Shown here piece after piece: positions 18,070 through 26,221 of a stretch of DNA of 64,000 nt. The translations under genes and the position numbers were made by a program. Below the pieces are notes generated by a model. It was not told the origin of the DNA, did not search any database, and was given only the letters and a program-made list of their open reading frames with translations. Location of the stretch: positions 406,072 to 470,071 of the forward strand of contig NZ_LR722649.1 of NCBI RefSeq assembly GCF_902500225.1, read 5' to 3'. The first letter of the stretch is position 1, and the number at the start of each line of letters is the position of its first letter. The DNA is from Buttiauxella massiliensis (GTDB lineage: Bacteria > Pseudomonadota > Gammaproteobacteria > Enterobacterales > Enterobacteriaceae).

Positions 18070-18450
18070 GTGAGAAAAGAGATGCGTGTTTTATTAGTTG
18101 ATGATGATTTGTTTGCCGCTGAATTGGCTTCGGTATTTCTGGAAATGAGCGGCTATGAAGTGGTTCTTGCTGAAAGTGCAATGACCGCATTAGCCAATCT
18201 TGATTCTGACGATGGAATCGATTTGGTCATCAGCGATTTCCATATGCCGGAAATTACCGGGCTGGATTTACTAGAGGTTTTGCGTGCCAACGGCTGGAAA
18301 AAACCTTTTATTTTACTCAGCGCCAGTGAGATGACTGACATCACTATCATTCCAGATTGCTGGGTGAAGAAAGACGAGAATATGGCTGAAAGGCTGGTGG
18401 CTGTAGTGAATGAGTTACTTAAGCCAGATGCTGCGGTAGAGCAACTATAA
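18070..18450 (+). CDS. Stand-alone receiver domain (CheY-like)
   Basis: The 126-aa single-domain response regulator has acidic cluster LLVDDD, phospho-acceptor Asp in VISDFHMPEITG, the switch Ser in ILLSASE and the Lys in CWVKKDE, so phosphorylation should work. There is no output domain. The start is GTG at 18070, eight bases after GAAGG; an ATG at 18082 is an alternative. It sits between the hybrid CheA and the multi-domain cyclase, where it may serve as a phosphate relay or sink between the kinase and the Hpt domain of the next protein, or as an output binding another partner. The Wsp system lacks such a component. Confidence 0.9.
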   Translation: MRKEMRVLLVDDDLFAAELASVFLEMSGYEVVLAESAMTALANLDSDDGIDLVISDFHMPEITGLDLLEVLRANGWKKPFILLSASEMTDITIIPDCWVKKDENMAERLVAVVNELLKPDAAVEQL

Positions 18451-18453
18451 ATC

Positions 18454-20142
18454 ATGATAAAACAAGAGTTTATGCAAAATACGATGAATACTGCTCAAGA
18501 TAAAATCGCTCGCTTGCGTCAGCGCTTTTTGCAGCGTATTCCCGTGATGTTAAGTCAGGCAGATGCTCTGCTGGCAAAATTAGTCACTGAACCGAATGAA
18601 GTGGATAGTAAGCAATTGCACCTTTTGTTGCATAGCATCCACGGGACCAGTGCGTCGTTTGGTTTCACGAAAATTGCCAGCCAGGCTGCTGAAGGTGAGC
18701 ACCTGTTAGTGAGTCATTCTGTTTCGGATACGAAATACAGCAAGCTTGGCGAGATATTACGCCAGCTATATGCATTGACTGAAGAGCAGATGGAAAGCGC
18801 ACGTCGTGGAGCAGACTCTTTAGTTAAGTTCCCGATAGCGGCTTCGACTCAGGAAGAGGTTGCGATTAATCGCACCATTAAGCCTGTTTATCTGTGTGAC
18901 GATGAATGCGACCAGGCTGAATTACTGGCAACCCAACTTCGCTGTTTTGGCTTTATCTGTTATGTGTTTACCAACACCGCCGATTTTACCAAGGCGGTTT
19001 TATCACAGCCTCCGTCAGTGGTCATTATGGATGTTAGCTTCCCGGATAACGCTTATGGCGGCCCGCTTGCGATGTCTGATCTGAGAGAGAAAGTCGGCAC
19101 ACCTTTCCCGGTGCTTTATCTTTCCTGCCATAGCCATTTCCACGCTCGCATTAATGCGATTAAAGCCGGCTGTGATGGTTACTATGTAAAACCTGCATCA
19201 ACCACCGATTTAGTTCAGGAGTTGCACCGCTTAACGCAACCGTCACTGAAAAAACCGTATCAGGTTTTACTGATTGATGATGAGCCTGAAGTCGCGCAAT
19301 ACAATGCCGAGATGCTGCGTATGGCGGGGATGGAAGTGCATGTTCTTACGCAGATTCCACACTTGCTGAATGTTCTCAATACTCATCCGATCGATATTGT
19401 TCTGATGGATTTCCACATGCCGGACTACAGTGGCGAAGAACTGACAAAACTGATTCGTCAGATCCCACAACATATCGGTTTGCCTATCGCCTATCTCTCA
19501 AGCGAGACCAATAAGAAAACCCAGTTTGGGGCGATGAGTACTGGCGCGGAAGATTTTATTATTAAGCAGGCCGATCCGCAGGAGTTAATTAATGCGGTTT
19601 CGATTCGCGCAGAAAGAATGCGTACACTGCGTGCTCGCATGTCTCAGGATAGTTTGACGGGCCTGTATAACCACTCAACGACGACGCATTATCTGGAAAG
19701 CGCCATCACAGAGTCCAACTACAGCGGCATTCCATTTAGTCTGGTAATGGTCGATTTGGATCACTTTAAAAATATCAATGATACCTACGGTCATGTCGCG
19801 GGCGATCAGGTGATTCTGGGCATCTCACAGCTGTTTTCCCACCGTTTACGCAGCACCGATATTGTTGGGCGCTATGGCGGCGAAGAGTTTGCGATAATTA
19901 TGCCGGGCACCACGCAAGAACAGGCAGCCGCAGTGGTTGAAAGACTGCGCCAGGGATTTGAAAAAATTCACTTCTCAGTCAACCAGACTAACTTCAGCAA
20001 TACCTTCAGTGCGGGAATTGCCTCCTGGCAGCCGGGAGACAAAATAGAAACTATCCGCGAACGTGCAGACCAGGCTCTATATTCGGCAAAACAGCATGGC
20101 CGTAACCGTTATTGCATTGCCGATGATAAGGAAGTCGCATGA
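18454..20142 (+). CDS. Hpt-REC-REC-GGDEF response regulator, output cyclase of the pathway
   Basis: The 562-aa protein combines an N-terminal Hpt domain (phospho-His63 in LHSIHGTSASFG), a first receiver (Asp pair 149-150, acceptor Asp193 in VIMDVSFP), a second receiver (LLIDDE, acceptor Asp319 in VLMDFHMP) and a GGDEF domain. The cyclase has an intact GGEEF (475-479) and an intact inhibitory RxxD (Arg466, Asp469) five residues before it. It should make c-di-GMP when phosphorylated and be limited by product. WspR has only one receiver and no Hpt, so this is a more elaborate output. It follows the REC gene by 3 bp and overlaps the CheW gene by 4 bp. ATGs at codons 7 and 11 are alternative starts. 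Confidence 0.93.
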   Translation: MIKQEFMQNTMNTAQDKIARLRQRFLQRIPVMLSQADALLAKLVTEPNEVDSKQLHLLLHSIHGTSASFGFTKIASQAAEGEHLLVSHSVSDTKYSKLGEILRQLYALTEEQMESARRGADSLVKFPIAASTQEEVAINRTIKPVYLCDDECDQAELLATQLRCFGFICYVFTNTADFTKAVLSQPPSVVIMDVSFPDNAYGGPLAMSDLREKVGTPFPVLYLSCHSHFHARINAIKAGCDGYYVKPASTTDLVQELHRLTQPSLKKPYQVLLIDDEPEVAQYNAEMLRMAGMEVHVLTQIPHLLNVLNTHPIDIVLMDFHMPDYSGEELTKLIRQIPQHIGLPIAYLSSETNKKTQFGAMSTGAEDFIIKQADPQELINAVSIRAERMRTLRARMSQDSLTGLYNHSTTTHYLESAITESNYSGIPFSLVMVDLDHFKNINDTYGHVAGDQVILGISQLFSHRLRSTDIVGRYGGEEFAIIMPGTTQEQAAAVVERLRQGFEKIHFSVNQTNFSNTFSAGIASWQPGDKIETIRERADQALYSAKQHGRNRYCIADDKEVA

Positions 20143-20663
20143 GCGAGCCATTAGAGCAAATACTCAGTCTCTATCAGGACGAAAATCGGGAAATTGCCAA
20201 CGTTGATGAACCGCAGTGCAGCCTTGTTTTGTTTAAGCAGGCTGACAAAAATTTTGCTTTTTACGGTTCGCAAATAAAAGAGATTCTGGCCGAGCGCCCT
20301 GTGTCATGGGTGCCAGGCTGCCCGCCTTCTCTTGAAGGGGTGATTAATTATCGTGGGCGCGTTGAATCAGTGATTAACATTAATCAGTTAATTGATGCCG
20401 CTGGTCAGGATGTGCCAGGCAAACGCACAATTTTTATTGGCCGGGGCAATAAAATGCAAAGCGGGATACTTATCGACAAATTAATAGATGTGCTGGATGT
20501 GGCTGAAAGCCTGATTCTTCCTGCCGCTGATAATTTATCTGCTGCTATGCAAAAAGTGGTGGTCGGTATTGTTCCTGTAGGCCACGAGTATTTTGCGCTA
20601 CTGGATTTGAATTTAGTCTTTGAGCGTTACCTGGAAACCAGTGGCTATGACTCACTCGCTTAG
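20139..20663 (+). CDS. CheW-type coupling protein
   Basis: The 174-aa protein is a single CheW domain preceded by about 25 variable residues. Family features include LVLFKQADKNFAFYGSQIKE, PGCPPSLEGVINYRG, GILIDKLIDVLDV and VGHEYFALLDL. CheW proteins bridge the receptor tip and the CheA regulatory domain in signalling arrays. It begins with ATGA overlapping the stop of the cyclase gene, and its own 3' end overlaps the next coding region by 17 bp, so its level is probably tied to both neighbours. Confidence 0.92.
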   Translation: MSEPLEQILSLYQDENREIANVDEPQCSLVLFKQADKNFAFYGSQIKEILAERPVSWVPGCPPSLEGVINYRGRVESVININQLIDAAGQDVPGKRTIFIGRGNKMQSGILIDKLIDVLDVAESLILPAADNLSAAMQKVVVGIVPVGHEYFALLDLNLVFERYLETSGYDSLA

Positions 20664-21006
20664 TCTTGCGGCAGTGCGAATCACCCTCGGGAAGATGCAT
20701 TTTTATATCCCATCATCGCAGGTGCAGCGCTGTGTGCTGGCGGGGCCCGATACACCGGATATACAGCAATTTAGCCACTGGCTAGGGTTGCCGGGTGAGC
20801 CACAGAGCGGTATGCATCTGCATTTATTAGTTCCTGCAAGTAACGTCGCAAAAGGTTGGTACTTCTGGGGAGAGCTGGAAAATGTGGTACTACGGCCAAA
20901 TGAAATACTCCCGCTACCCGTGATATTACAGCAATGTTGCAAATTACCCGGGCTGCGCGCGCTGGTGCAGGATGAAAGCCTGAGTCCGTTATTAAGCTGG
21001 CGGTGA
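20647..21006 (+). CDS. Small, divergent second CheW-like protein
   Basis: The start is the ATG of MTHSLSLAAVRITLGK, inside the last codons of the CheW gene. The 119-aa product is shorter than CheW (about 150-170 aa) but keeps a CheW-like order: an early strand pair (VRITLGKMHFYIPSSQVQRC), a middle loop, and LPLPVILQQCCKLPGLRALV near the end. The Wsp operon also has two CheW homologues, WspB and WspD. It could be a reduced coupling protein specific for this array. The assignment rests on position and weak similarity, so function is uncertain. It is the last gene of the operon. Confidence 0.7.
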   Translation: MTHSLSLAAVRITLGKMHFYIPSSQVQRCVLAGPDTPDIQQFSHWLGLPGEPQSGMHLHLLVPASNVAKGWYFWGELENVVLRPNEILPLPVILQQCCKLPGLRALVQDESLSPLLSWR

Positions 21007-21226
21007 ATTTTGCACCGCCCGCTCTCTTCGTTATCACTACGTCAAATTCGCAGATAACTCCCTGAACTAAACGTTTCTTCAATCTTGTGAAAAATGAATC
21101 CATCCAACGAGTGGCAGACTCCCAATAGTCATATTTGGCAGGGGAAGTCGTACTCAAAATATGTTAAAAACATACCCATCTGAGATTTACATCTGTGCGA
21201 TTAATTAAAAAGGTATACCCGATTTT

Positions 21227-22237
21227 ATGTCTGACAATCTTATCGAGCGTATTTCCACCGCGTTAGAATCTGAATACACACTTGAGGGGCTTGTCCGACA
21301 GCTGCTGGAAATGCTCGAATTGGTTACCAACATGGAGTCAACTTACCTGACTCGTATTGACCCGGACGGCAGTTTCCAGCATATCCTCTTTGCCCGTAAT
21401 ACCCATCACATGCAGATCCCTGAAGGCCTTTCGGTTCCTTGGGGTGATACGCTTTGCAAGCGCGCGTTAGACGAAGGAAAGCGTTACACCTGCGATGTGG
21501 CCAATGTTTGGGGGGATTCGCAGGCCGCGAAAGCGTTAGGCATTACCACTTACGTCAGCACGCCGGTAACACTTGCGGATGGTTCTTTATATGGCACGCT
21601 GTGCGCAGCCAGTTCCGAGCATCGCATTTTGACTGAGCGTAGCGAACAAGTGCTGCAACTCTTTGCACAGCTGATTGCGCAACAAATTCAGAATGAACAG
21701 CTTTTGCAGCAGCTCCAGCAGGCAAATGCCGCGCTCACTACCGCCAGCTATACTGATGAACTGACAGGGCTGCCTAACCGCCGAGCGGTATTTGAAAAGT
21801 TACCAAAACTCTTTTCTCAGGCTCGTCAGGATGCGCGTTTTGTGTTGCTGGCTTTTGCCGATCTGGATGATTTCAAAGAAATTAATGATGTTTATGGCCA
21901 CGATTCTGGTGATGACTTCCTCTGCTCCATTGGGCAGCGCTTGCAAGCAGGTGCCCGGCCTGACGATATAATAGGGCGAGTCGGTGGTGATGAGTTTATC
22001 GTGGCCGGTATTGGTCCTAAAGAGTACGGCATGGCGCTACAGGCTGCGCAGGCATTCAAAATTCGCCTCTCAAACTTGCTGACTGGCGAGTATCAGCTAC
22101 ATTCCAGTGTGATTAATTATGCAGGCCCGAGTATTGGTGTTGTTGCAATCAACCCAGAGCTAACCGATCACGATCAGGCGTTGCGCGAAGCTGATGCCGC
22201 GATGTATCTCGAGAAAGATCGTCGCCGGGGCTTATAA
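21227..22237 (+). CDS. GAF-GGDEF diguanylate cyclase
   Basis: This soluble 336-aa protein has an N-terminal GAF domain (about 15-160), a short coiled linker rich in Gln (QNEQLLQQLQQANAAL) and a GGDEF domain. The catalytic motif GGDEF is intact at 253-257 and the inhibitory site is present (Arg244, Asp247). It should make c-di-GMP under control of a small cytoplasmic ligand or redox/light cue sensed by GAF; nothing in the sequence fixes which. It is 220 bp downstream of the chemosensory operon and probably has its own promoter. It is the last gene of the accessory block before the conserved yqeF. Confidence 0.9.
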   Translation: MSDNLIERISTALESEYTLEGLVRQLLEMLELVTNMESTYLTRIDPDGSFQHILFARNTHHMQIPEGLSVPWGDTLCKRALDEGKRYTCDVANVWGDSQAAKALGITTYVSTPVTLADGSLYGTLCAASSEHRILTERSEQVLQLFAQLIAQQIQNEQLLQQLQQANAALTTASYTDELTGLPNRRAVFEKLPKLFSQARQDARFVLLAFADLDDFKEINDVYGHDSGDDFLCSIGQRLQAGARPDDIIGRVGGDEFIVAGIGPKEYGMALQAAQAFKIRLSNLLTGEYQLHSSVINYAGPSIGVVAINPELTDHDQALREADAAMYLEKDRRRGL

Positions 22238-22276
22238 CCTTTCCAGTAAAGCAGTCACAACGTTGCGGAGATAATG

Positions 22277-23458
22277 ATGAAAGATGTCGTGATAGTGGGG
22301 GCTGCACGAACGCCTATTGGCTGCTTTCAGGGGGCTCTTTCACCACGTAGCGCTTCGGAGCTGGGGAGTGCGGTGGTTAAAGCGCTACTAGAACGCAGCG
22401 GCGTGAGTGAGCAAGAAGTTGATGAAGTGATCCTGGGGCAGGTTCTCACTGCGGGAGCCGGGCAAAACCCTGCGCGCCAAACCGCACTGAACAGTGGTTT
22501 GCCGTGGTCTGTTTCCGCTATCACCATTAATGATGTTTGTGGCTCCGGCTTAAAAGCGCTTCATCTTGCGACTCAGGCGATTCAATGTGGTGAAGCTGAC
22601 GTAGTGATTGCTGGTGGACAGGAAAATATGAGTCGTGCTCCACACGTTTTGGCCGATAGCCGTAACGGTGCTGGCCTGGGGAATAGCCAACTTATCGACA
22701 GCCTGGTTCACGATGGATTGTGGGATGCCTTCAACGATTATCATATGGGCGTGACGGCTGAAAACCTTGCGCGTGAATATGGTATCAGCCGTGAAAGCCA
22801 GGATGCCTATGCTCTGGCATCACAACATAAAGCGCGGGCAGCGATTGATGCCGGGCGTTTTAAAGATGAAATTGTGCCGGTGGCGTTTGAGACTAACAGT
22901 GGAAAACTGGTGATTGTTGATACCGACGAGCAACCACGCACCGATGCCAGTGCCGAAGCTCTGGCGCAATTGCACCCAACCTTCGATATTCAAGGAAGCG
23001 TAACCGCGGGAAATGCCTCTTCTATTAATGACGGTGCCGCAGCGGTATTAATGATGAGCGCCAGCAAAGCCGAAGAATTGAATCTGCCGGTGTTGGCTCG
23101 TATCAAAGCTTTTGCAAGCGTTGGTGTTGATCCCGCTTATATGGGCATTGCGCCAGTCACCGCGACCCAGCGTTGCCTTGAACGCGCGGGCTGGAAGCTT
23201 GAGGAGCTTGATCTTATCGAAGCCAATGAAGCCTTTGCGGCGCAGGCACTTTCGGTGGGAAAAATGCTTGAATGGGACGAGCGCAAAGTGAATGTCAACG
23301 GCGGTGCGCTGGCGTTAGGGCACCCGATTGGCGCGTCCGGCTGCCGGATTCTGGTGTCGCTGGTGCATGAAATGATCAAGCGCGATGCCAAAAAAGGGCT
23401 AGCGACGTTGTGTATTGGCGGCGGGCAGGGCGTGGCGCTGGCAATAGAACGCGACTAA
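22277..23458 (+). CDS. yqeF: Acetyl-CoA C-acetyltransferase YqeF
   Basis: This 393-aa thiolase matches E. coli YqeF closely from MKDVVIVGAARTPIGCF to the end. It condenses two acetyl-CoA to acetoacetyl-CoA or runs the reverse reaction. The nucleophilic Cys lies in NDVCGSGLKAL, the catalytic His in LGHPIGASG and the second Cys in TLCIGGGQG. The ATG at 22277 is preferred over the adjacent ATG at 22274 because GGAG is then six bases upstream. In E. coli yqeF lies beside kduI-kduD, so this gene marks the return to the shared enterobacterial backbone after the c-di-GMP block. Confidence 0.95.
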   Translation: MKDVVIVGAARTPIGCFQGALSPRSASELGSAVVKALLERSGVSEQEVDEVILGQVLTAGAGQNPARQTALNSGLPWSVSAITINDVCGSGLKALHLATQAIQCGEADVVIAGGQENMSRAPHVLADSRNGAGLGNSQLIDSLVHDGLWDAFNDYHMGVTAENLAREYGISRESQDAYALASQHKARAAIDAGRFKDEIVPVAFETNSGKLVIVDTDEQPRTDASAEALAQLHPTFDIQGSVTAGNASSINDGAAAVLMMSASKAEELNLPVLARIKAFASVGVDPAYMGIAPVTATQRCLERAGWKLEELDLIEANEAFAAQALSVGKMLEWDERKVNVNGGALALGHPIGASGCRILVSLVHEMIKRDAKKGLATLCIGGGQGVALAIERD

Positions 23459-23495
23459 TTTCCTATATTAATTTTGATTATTGATTTTTAAGAAT

Positions 23496-23518
23496 ACCGC
23501 CTTATGGGCGGTGTTTTT
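23496..23518 (+). terminator. Rho-independent terminator after yqeF
   Basis: ACCGCC pairs with GGCGGT around a five-base loop and is followed by GTTTTT, 38 bp after the yqeF stop. Confidence 0.8.
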
Positions 23519-23850
23519 CTATTACAGAGGTCACACTTTCACTCCATTTTATTTAACTGCGTCACAAAATCCCCCCTGTTACTCATTTTAATTGTTAAGC
23601 ATCCACCCATTTTAATTTCATTTAAGTCCTCAGCTTTTTCTTGTGTAAATAAATTTAAATATCATTGAAATGTATACCAAATGAAGTTTTTGGTTATTTT
23701 AATGTGATGATTGTCGCCAAATATCAGGTGTTGTCCTTAGTTTTGTTGATAGTCATCACGAAGATTACCAGATGTTAATTTCGACATAAATATTTACGAT
23801 CTCGATCACTAAAATAATGTTCATTTAAAAATAAAATCCAGTTTCATAAT
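23519..23850. other. AT-rich upstream region of kdgM
   Basis: No coding sequence is seen between the yqeF terminator and the kdgM operator. The stretch is AT-rich and should contain the kdgM promoter and possibly a CRP site; I could not place a convincing one. Confidence 0.5.
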
Positions 23851-23869
23851 AATGAAACGATATTTCAAT
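23851..23869 (+). promoter_or_regulatory. KdgR-type operator in front of kdgM
   Basis: AATGAAACGATATTTCAAT matches the KdgR pattern (TGAAAN5TTTCA) and ends 13 bp before the kdgM ATG, touching the ribosome site. A second palindrome, GTTTCAT-AATA-ATGAAAC at 23841-23858, overlaps its left half. Pectin-derived KDG would lift KdgR repression. Confidence 0.8.
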
Positions 23870-23882
23870 GAGGGATTTATTT

Positions 23883-24578
23883 ATGTTGAAGAAAACTCTG
23901 GGCCTGGCAATGTTGATTGGTGCTTCTTTTGCAGCCCAGGCTGTAACCGTCGACTTACGCCATGAATTCATTGACGGTGGTAATAAGGATAAAACCAACG
24001 CCGATCGCGTCTCAGTTTCACATCGTTTTGCAAACGGCTTTGGTTTCTCTGTCGAAGCGAAGTGGAAATCAGGCGGTGATAATACCGATCAACCTTATAG
24101 CGATTTCGTGGGTAACGGCCATGAAGAAAATATTAGCTGGCAATGGAAAGCGGATAAAAACTTCTCTCTGACGCCCGGTTTTGCCATCGAAAGTAATGAC
24201 AGCCGCACTATTTATAAGCCGAACCTACGTGCGCAATATAGCTTCGACAATGGTTTCTATGTTGCAGCTCGTTATCGTTACGATTACACCCGCTTCCCGG
24301 CGAACGCAAATAAAGATGACGATAAAGTCAACCGTGGTGACGCATGGGCTGGCTTCGTGATGGGGGACTGGCGTACCGAGCTGAACTACGTTTATGCGCG
24401 TAGTGAAGAAGGTAATAAGCGTAATAATAACAAACCTTATTCCCAGGAATATAACGTGAAGTTGGCTTATAAACTGGATAAAAACTGGTCCCCATATGGT
24501 GAAGTCGGTAACGTCGGTGTGAATGACCGTGACGATCGCCAGACGCGTTTACGTGTCGGTGTTGCGTACTCCTTCTGA
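23883..24578 (+). CDS. kdgM: KdgM-family oligogalacturonate porin
   Basis: The 231-aa precursor has a clear signal peptide (MLKKTLGLAMLIGASFAAQA) and a mature beta-barrel of alternating hydrophobic strands ending in Phe (LRVGVAYSF), as in outer-membrane proteins. KdgM proteins are small monomeric channels for acidic oligogalacturonates. The ATG at 23883 is chosen because GAGGGA lies eight bases upstream and it starts the signal peptide. The KdgR-type operator upstream and the neighbouring ogl, kduD and tog genes agree with pectin-oligomer uptake. E. coli K-12 instead has the related NanC, OmpL and OmpG channels. Confidence 0.9.
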   Translation: MLKKTLGLAMLIGASFAAQAVTVDLRHEFIDGGNKDKTNADRVSVSHRFANGFGFSVEAKWKSGGDNTDQPYSDFVGNGHEENISWQWKADKNFSLTPGFAIESNDSRTIYKPNLRAQYSFDNGFYVAARYRYDYTRFPANANKDDDKVNRGDAWAGFVMGDWRTELNYVYARSEEGNKRNNNKPYSQEYNVKLAYKLDKNWSPYGEVGNVGVNDRDDRQTRLRVGVAYSF

Positions 24579-24606
24579 TAGTTTAATCCTTTAATATCCT
24601 CTCCCA

Positions 24607-24633
24607 GCCTCTGCTATTAGCAGAGGCTTTTTT
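24607..24633 (+). terminator. Terminator of kdgM
   Basis: GCCTCTGC pairs with GCAGAGGC across TATTA and is followed by six T, just downstream of kdgM. Confidence 0.9.
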
Positions 24634-24700
24634 ATATTTGAATAAGATATAAAGCGATTAATTTTAAGTACACAACCAACACCTTAAATAAATAGATATA

Positions 24701-24726
24701 AAAAAGCCCTCTCATAAAGAGAGGGC
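24701..24726 (-). terminator. Terminator of ogl
   Basis: On the minus strand GCCCTCTC pairs with GAGAGGGC around a five-base loop and runs into a T stretch (AAAAA at 24701-24705 on the plus strand), 33 bp after the ogl stop. Confidence 0.9.
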
Positions 24727-24758
24727 AAGGCCTACACAGGGCACACTATGTTTATCTA

Positions 24759-25934
24759 TCAGGCAGAAATTAATTCTGGGTTAGCAGGCATTTTGGCAAT
24801 ATACAGTGCAGGCTTACCATCTTTATCGGAGCTGAATAAAATGGCACTGTCATCCGGAGTAAATGAAGGATGCGGATGCGTAACCTGGCGGCTATTAGCA
24901 AAAGTTGCCCAGGAAGTATCGTGGCGAGCGACGCGGAAATAAGCTTTTTTCGCTACATCGAAGGCATATAAATATGGATCGTTGTCGATGGTGTAACCGC
25001 TAGTATCTTTAACGTCAACCGGCGTACCGGAACCGTCTCCAACCAGCAACGAACCATCGAAGTTACTCATCAGGTGTGAACATGCTGGCATCTGCATGAC
25101 TTCGGTATTTTCGCCGTTATCTGGGTTGTAACTATAAATGGTGCGGCCTTGCTGACCTTTCAAATAAGAAACGTACATCAGCGAAGAACCGTTTGGCACC
25201 CAGAATTCGTGCGTGCAACTTTCGCCTTCCGCATGTTCTTTCACTTTGCGCACGTTGCTGCCGTCTTCATTAACCATCCACATGCGCGCATCGACTAAAT
25301 CATGCGGGCCTTCGTGGCAGAACGCGACAGTGTTGTCATCGAACGGGCGGTAAATCGGGTGGCCGAGCCAGTTTTTTTCCTGATGGATAACCGCGCTTTC
25401 GCCGGTTTGTAAATCCACACGCAGCAGGCGGCAGTTTGGTCCTTTATGGAAGAAGTCATGGAAGATTTTCCAGTCGTTCAGTGGAACCCAATCGTCTTTG
25501 GAAATTTCAATACCGACTAATTTGGTGCAATCGCTGTTAGCAACCCAGGTACCGTAACCAACCCAGTCAGCAGGTACACGATAAACTTCACGCTCAACCA
25601 GAGTTTCAAGGTTAACTTCCAGCAGAGTGCGCTCGTTCTTCACATAATAGAGAGATTTGTCATCCGGGGAGAGGAAACCACCAAAGGTATTGTCGCCAGT
25701 ACCTTCCGTTAACTGTACGGCTTCGGCAGCGGCGATATCCAGCAGATAGTAGTTCCAGTTACCGTCAAATTCGCCTGCAAACAGTAACTTACTGCCATCC
25801 TGGGTAAAGCATTTTTGGTAGAAGTAATTGCGGTGGCACGTTACTTCCGGTGGCGTTAAGCGGGTGACTTCGACGCCTGTGTCTGGGTCCTGGCTCACTT
25901 CGTAAACCAGTTTAACCCGCATACCTTTAGCCAT
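24759..25934 (-). CDS. ogl: Oligogalacturonate lyase
   Basis: Ogl is a cytoplasmic lyase that splits unsaturated and saturated digalacturonates, giving 5-keto-4-deoxyuronate. The 391-aa sequence starts at MAKGMRVKLVYEV, the usual family start; an in-frame extension upstream runs into an ERIC remnant. It has the seven-bladed beta-propeller blocks of the family (EVTRLTPPEVTCHRNYFYQK, GDNTFGGFLSPDD, WVGYGTWVANSDC). The histidines for metal and substrate are visible in CHEGPHDLVDARMW, CTHEFWVPNG and VTHPHPSFTPDD. It is divergent from kduD, with KdgR-type and CRP-type sites between them. Confidence 0.95.
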   Translation of the reverse strand: MAKGMRVKLVYEVSQDPDTGVEVTRLTPPEVTCHRNYFYQKCFTQDGSKLLFAGEFDGNWNYYLLDIAAAEAVQLTEGTGDNTFGGFLSPDDKSLYYVKNERTLLEVNLETLVEREVYRVPADWVGYGTWVANSDCTKLVGIEISKDDWVPLNDWKIFHDFFHKGPNCRLLRVDLQTGESAVIHQEKNWLGHPIYRPFDDNTVAFCHEGPHDLVDARMWMVNEDGSNVRKVKEHAEGESCTHEFWVPNGSSLMYVSYLKGQQGRTIYSYNPDNGENTEVMQMPACSHLMSNFDGSLLVGDGSGTPVDVKDTSGYTIDNDPYLYAFDVAKKAYFRVARHDTSWATFANSRQVTHPHPSFTPDDSAILFSSDKDGKPALYIAKMPANPELISA

Positions 25935-25964
25935 GATGCTCTCCTTTAAATGACAATTCATATA

Positions 25965-25996
25965 CCCGTCATCCTGCAACTCGAATGCTAACGGAT
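25965..25996. repeat. Short ERIC remnant upstream of ogl
   Basis: TATACCCGTCAT followed by CCTGCAACTCGAATG joins the two outer ends of an ERIC-like element with the middle missing. It lies in the ogl 5' untranslated region. Confidence 0.4.
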
Positions 25997-26035
25997 ATCC
26001 GGTGAAATCAATGTTCAAAATTCTGGTGTTAATTT

Positions 26036-26055
26036 ATCAAAACATTGTTTCAATA
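26036..26055 (-). promoter_or_regulatory. KdgR-type operator for ogl
   Basis: AAAACATTGTTTCAAT fits the KdgR consensus (AAACANTGTTTCA). It is about 100 bp upstream of the ogl start and directly next to a CRP-type site. Confidence 0.7.
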
Positions 26056-26076
26056 TATGTGATTGCATTCACTAAA
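26055..26076. promoter_or_regulatory. CRP-type site between ogl and kduD
   Basis: ATATGTGATTGCATTCACTAA carries TGTGA-N6-TCACT, one base from the symmetric CRP core. Pectin genes of this group are usually activated by CRP and repressed by KdgR. Confidence 0.7.
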
Positions 26077-26179
26077 CAGCAACACCACTAACAATACTTT
26101 CAGTAAACAGATGCATTTAAGGGGGTAAGTGCAGAGGGAACGTGATCGAAATATCAAATTTGAGAAGTATTCTCCGAAA

Positions 26180-26221
26180 GTTGAAACAACGTTTCATTTA
26201 TAATTGAAAAGCGATTTCAAC
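26180..26221 (+). promoter_or_regulatory. Two adjacent KdgR-type operators for kduD
   Basis: TTGAAACAACGTTTCATTT (26181-26199) is a strong KdgR-like palindrome. ATTGAAAAGCGATTTCAA (26204-26221) is a second, weaker one one helical repeat pair downstream. Both lie about 140-180 bp before the kduD ATG. Confidence 0.7.

Noticed and set aside
11331-21006. Flagellar chemotaxis operon
   Set aside because: There are no motA/motB, cheZ or flagellar genes; the CheA carries a receiver, the CheR carries TPRs and the output is a GGDEF protein.
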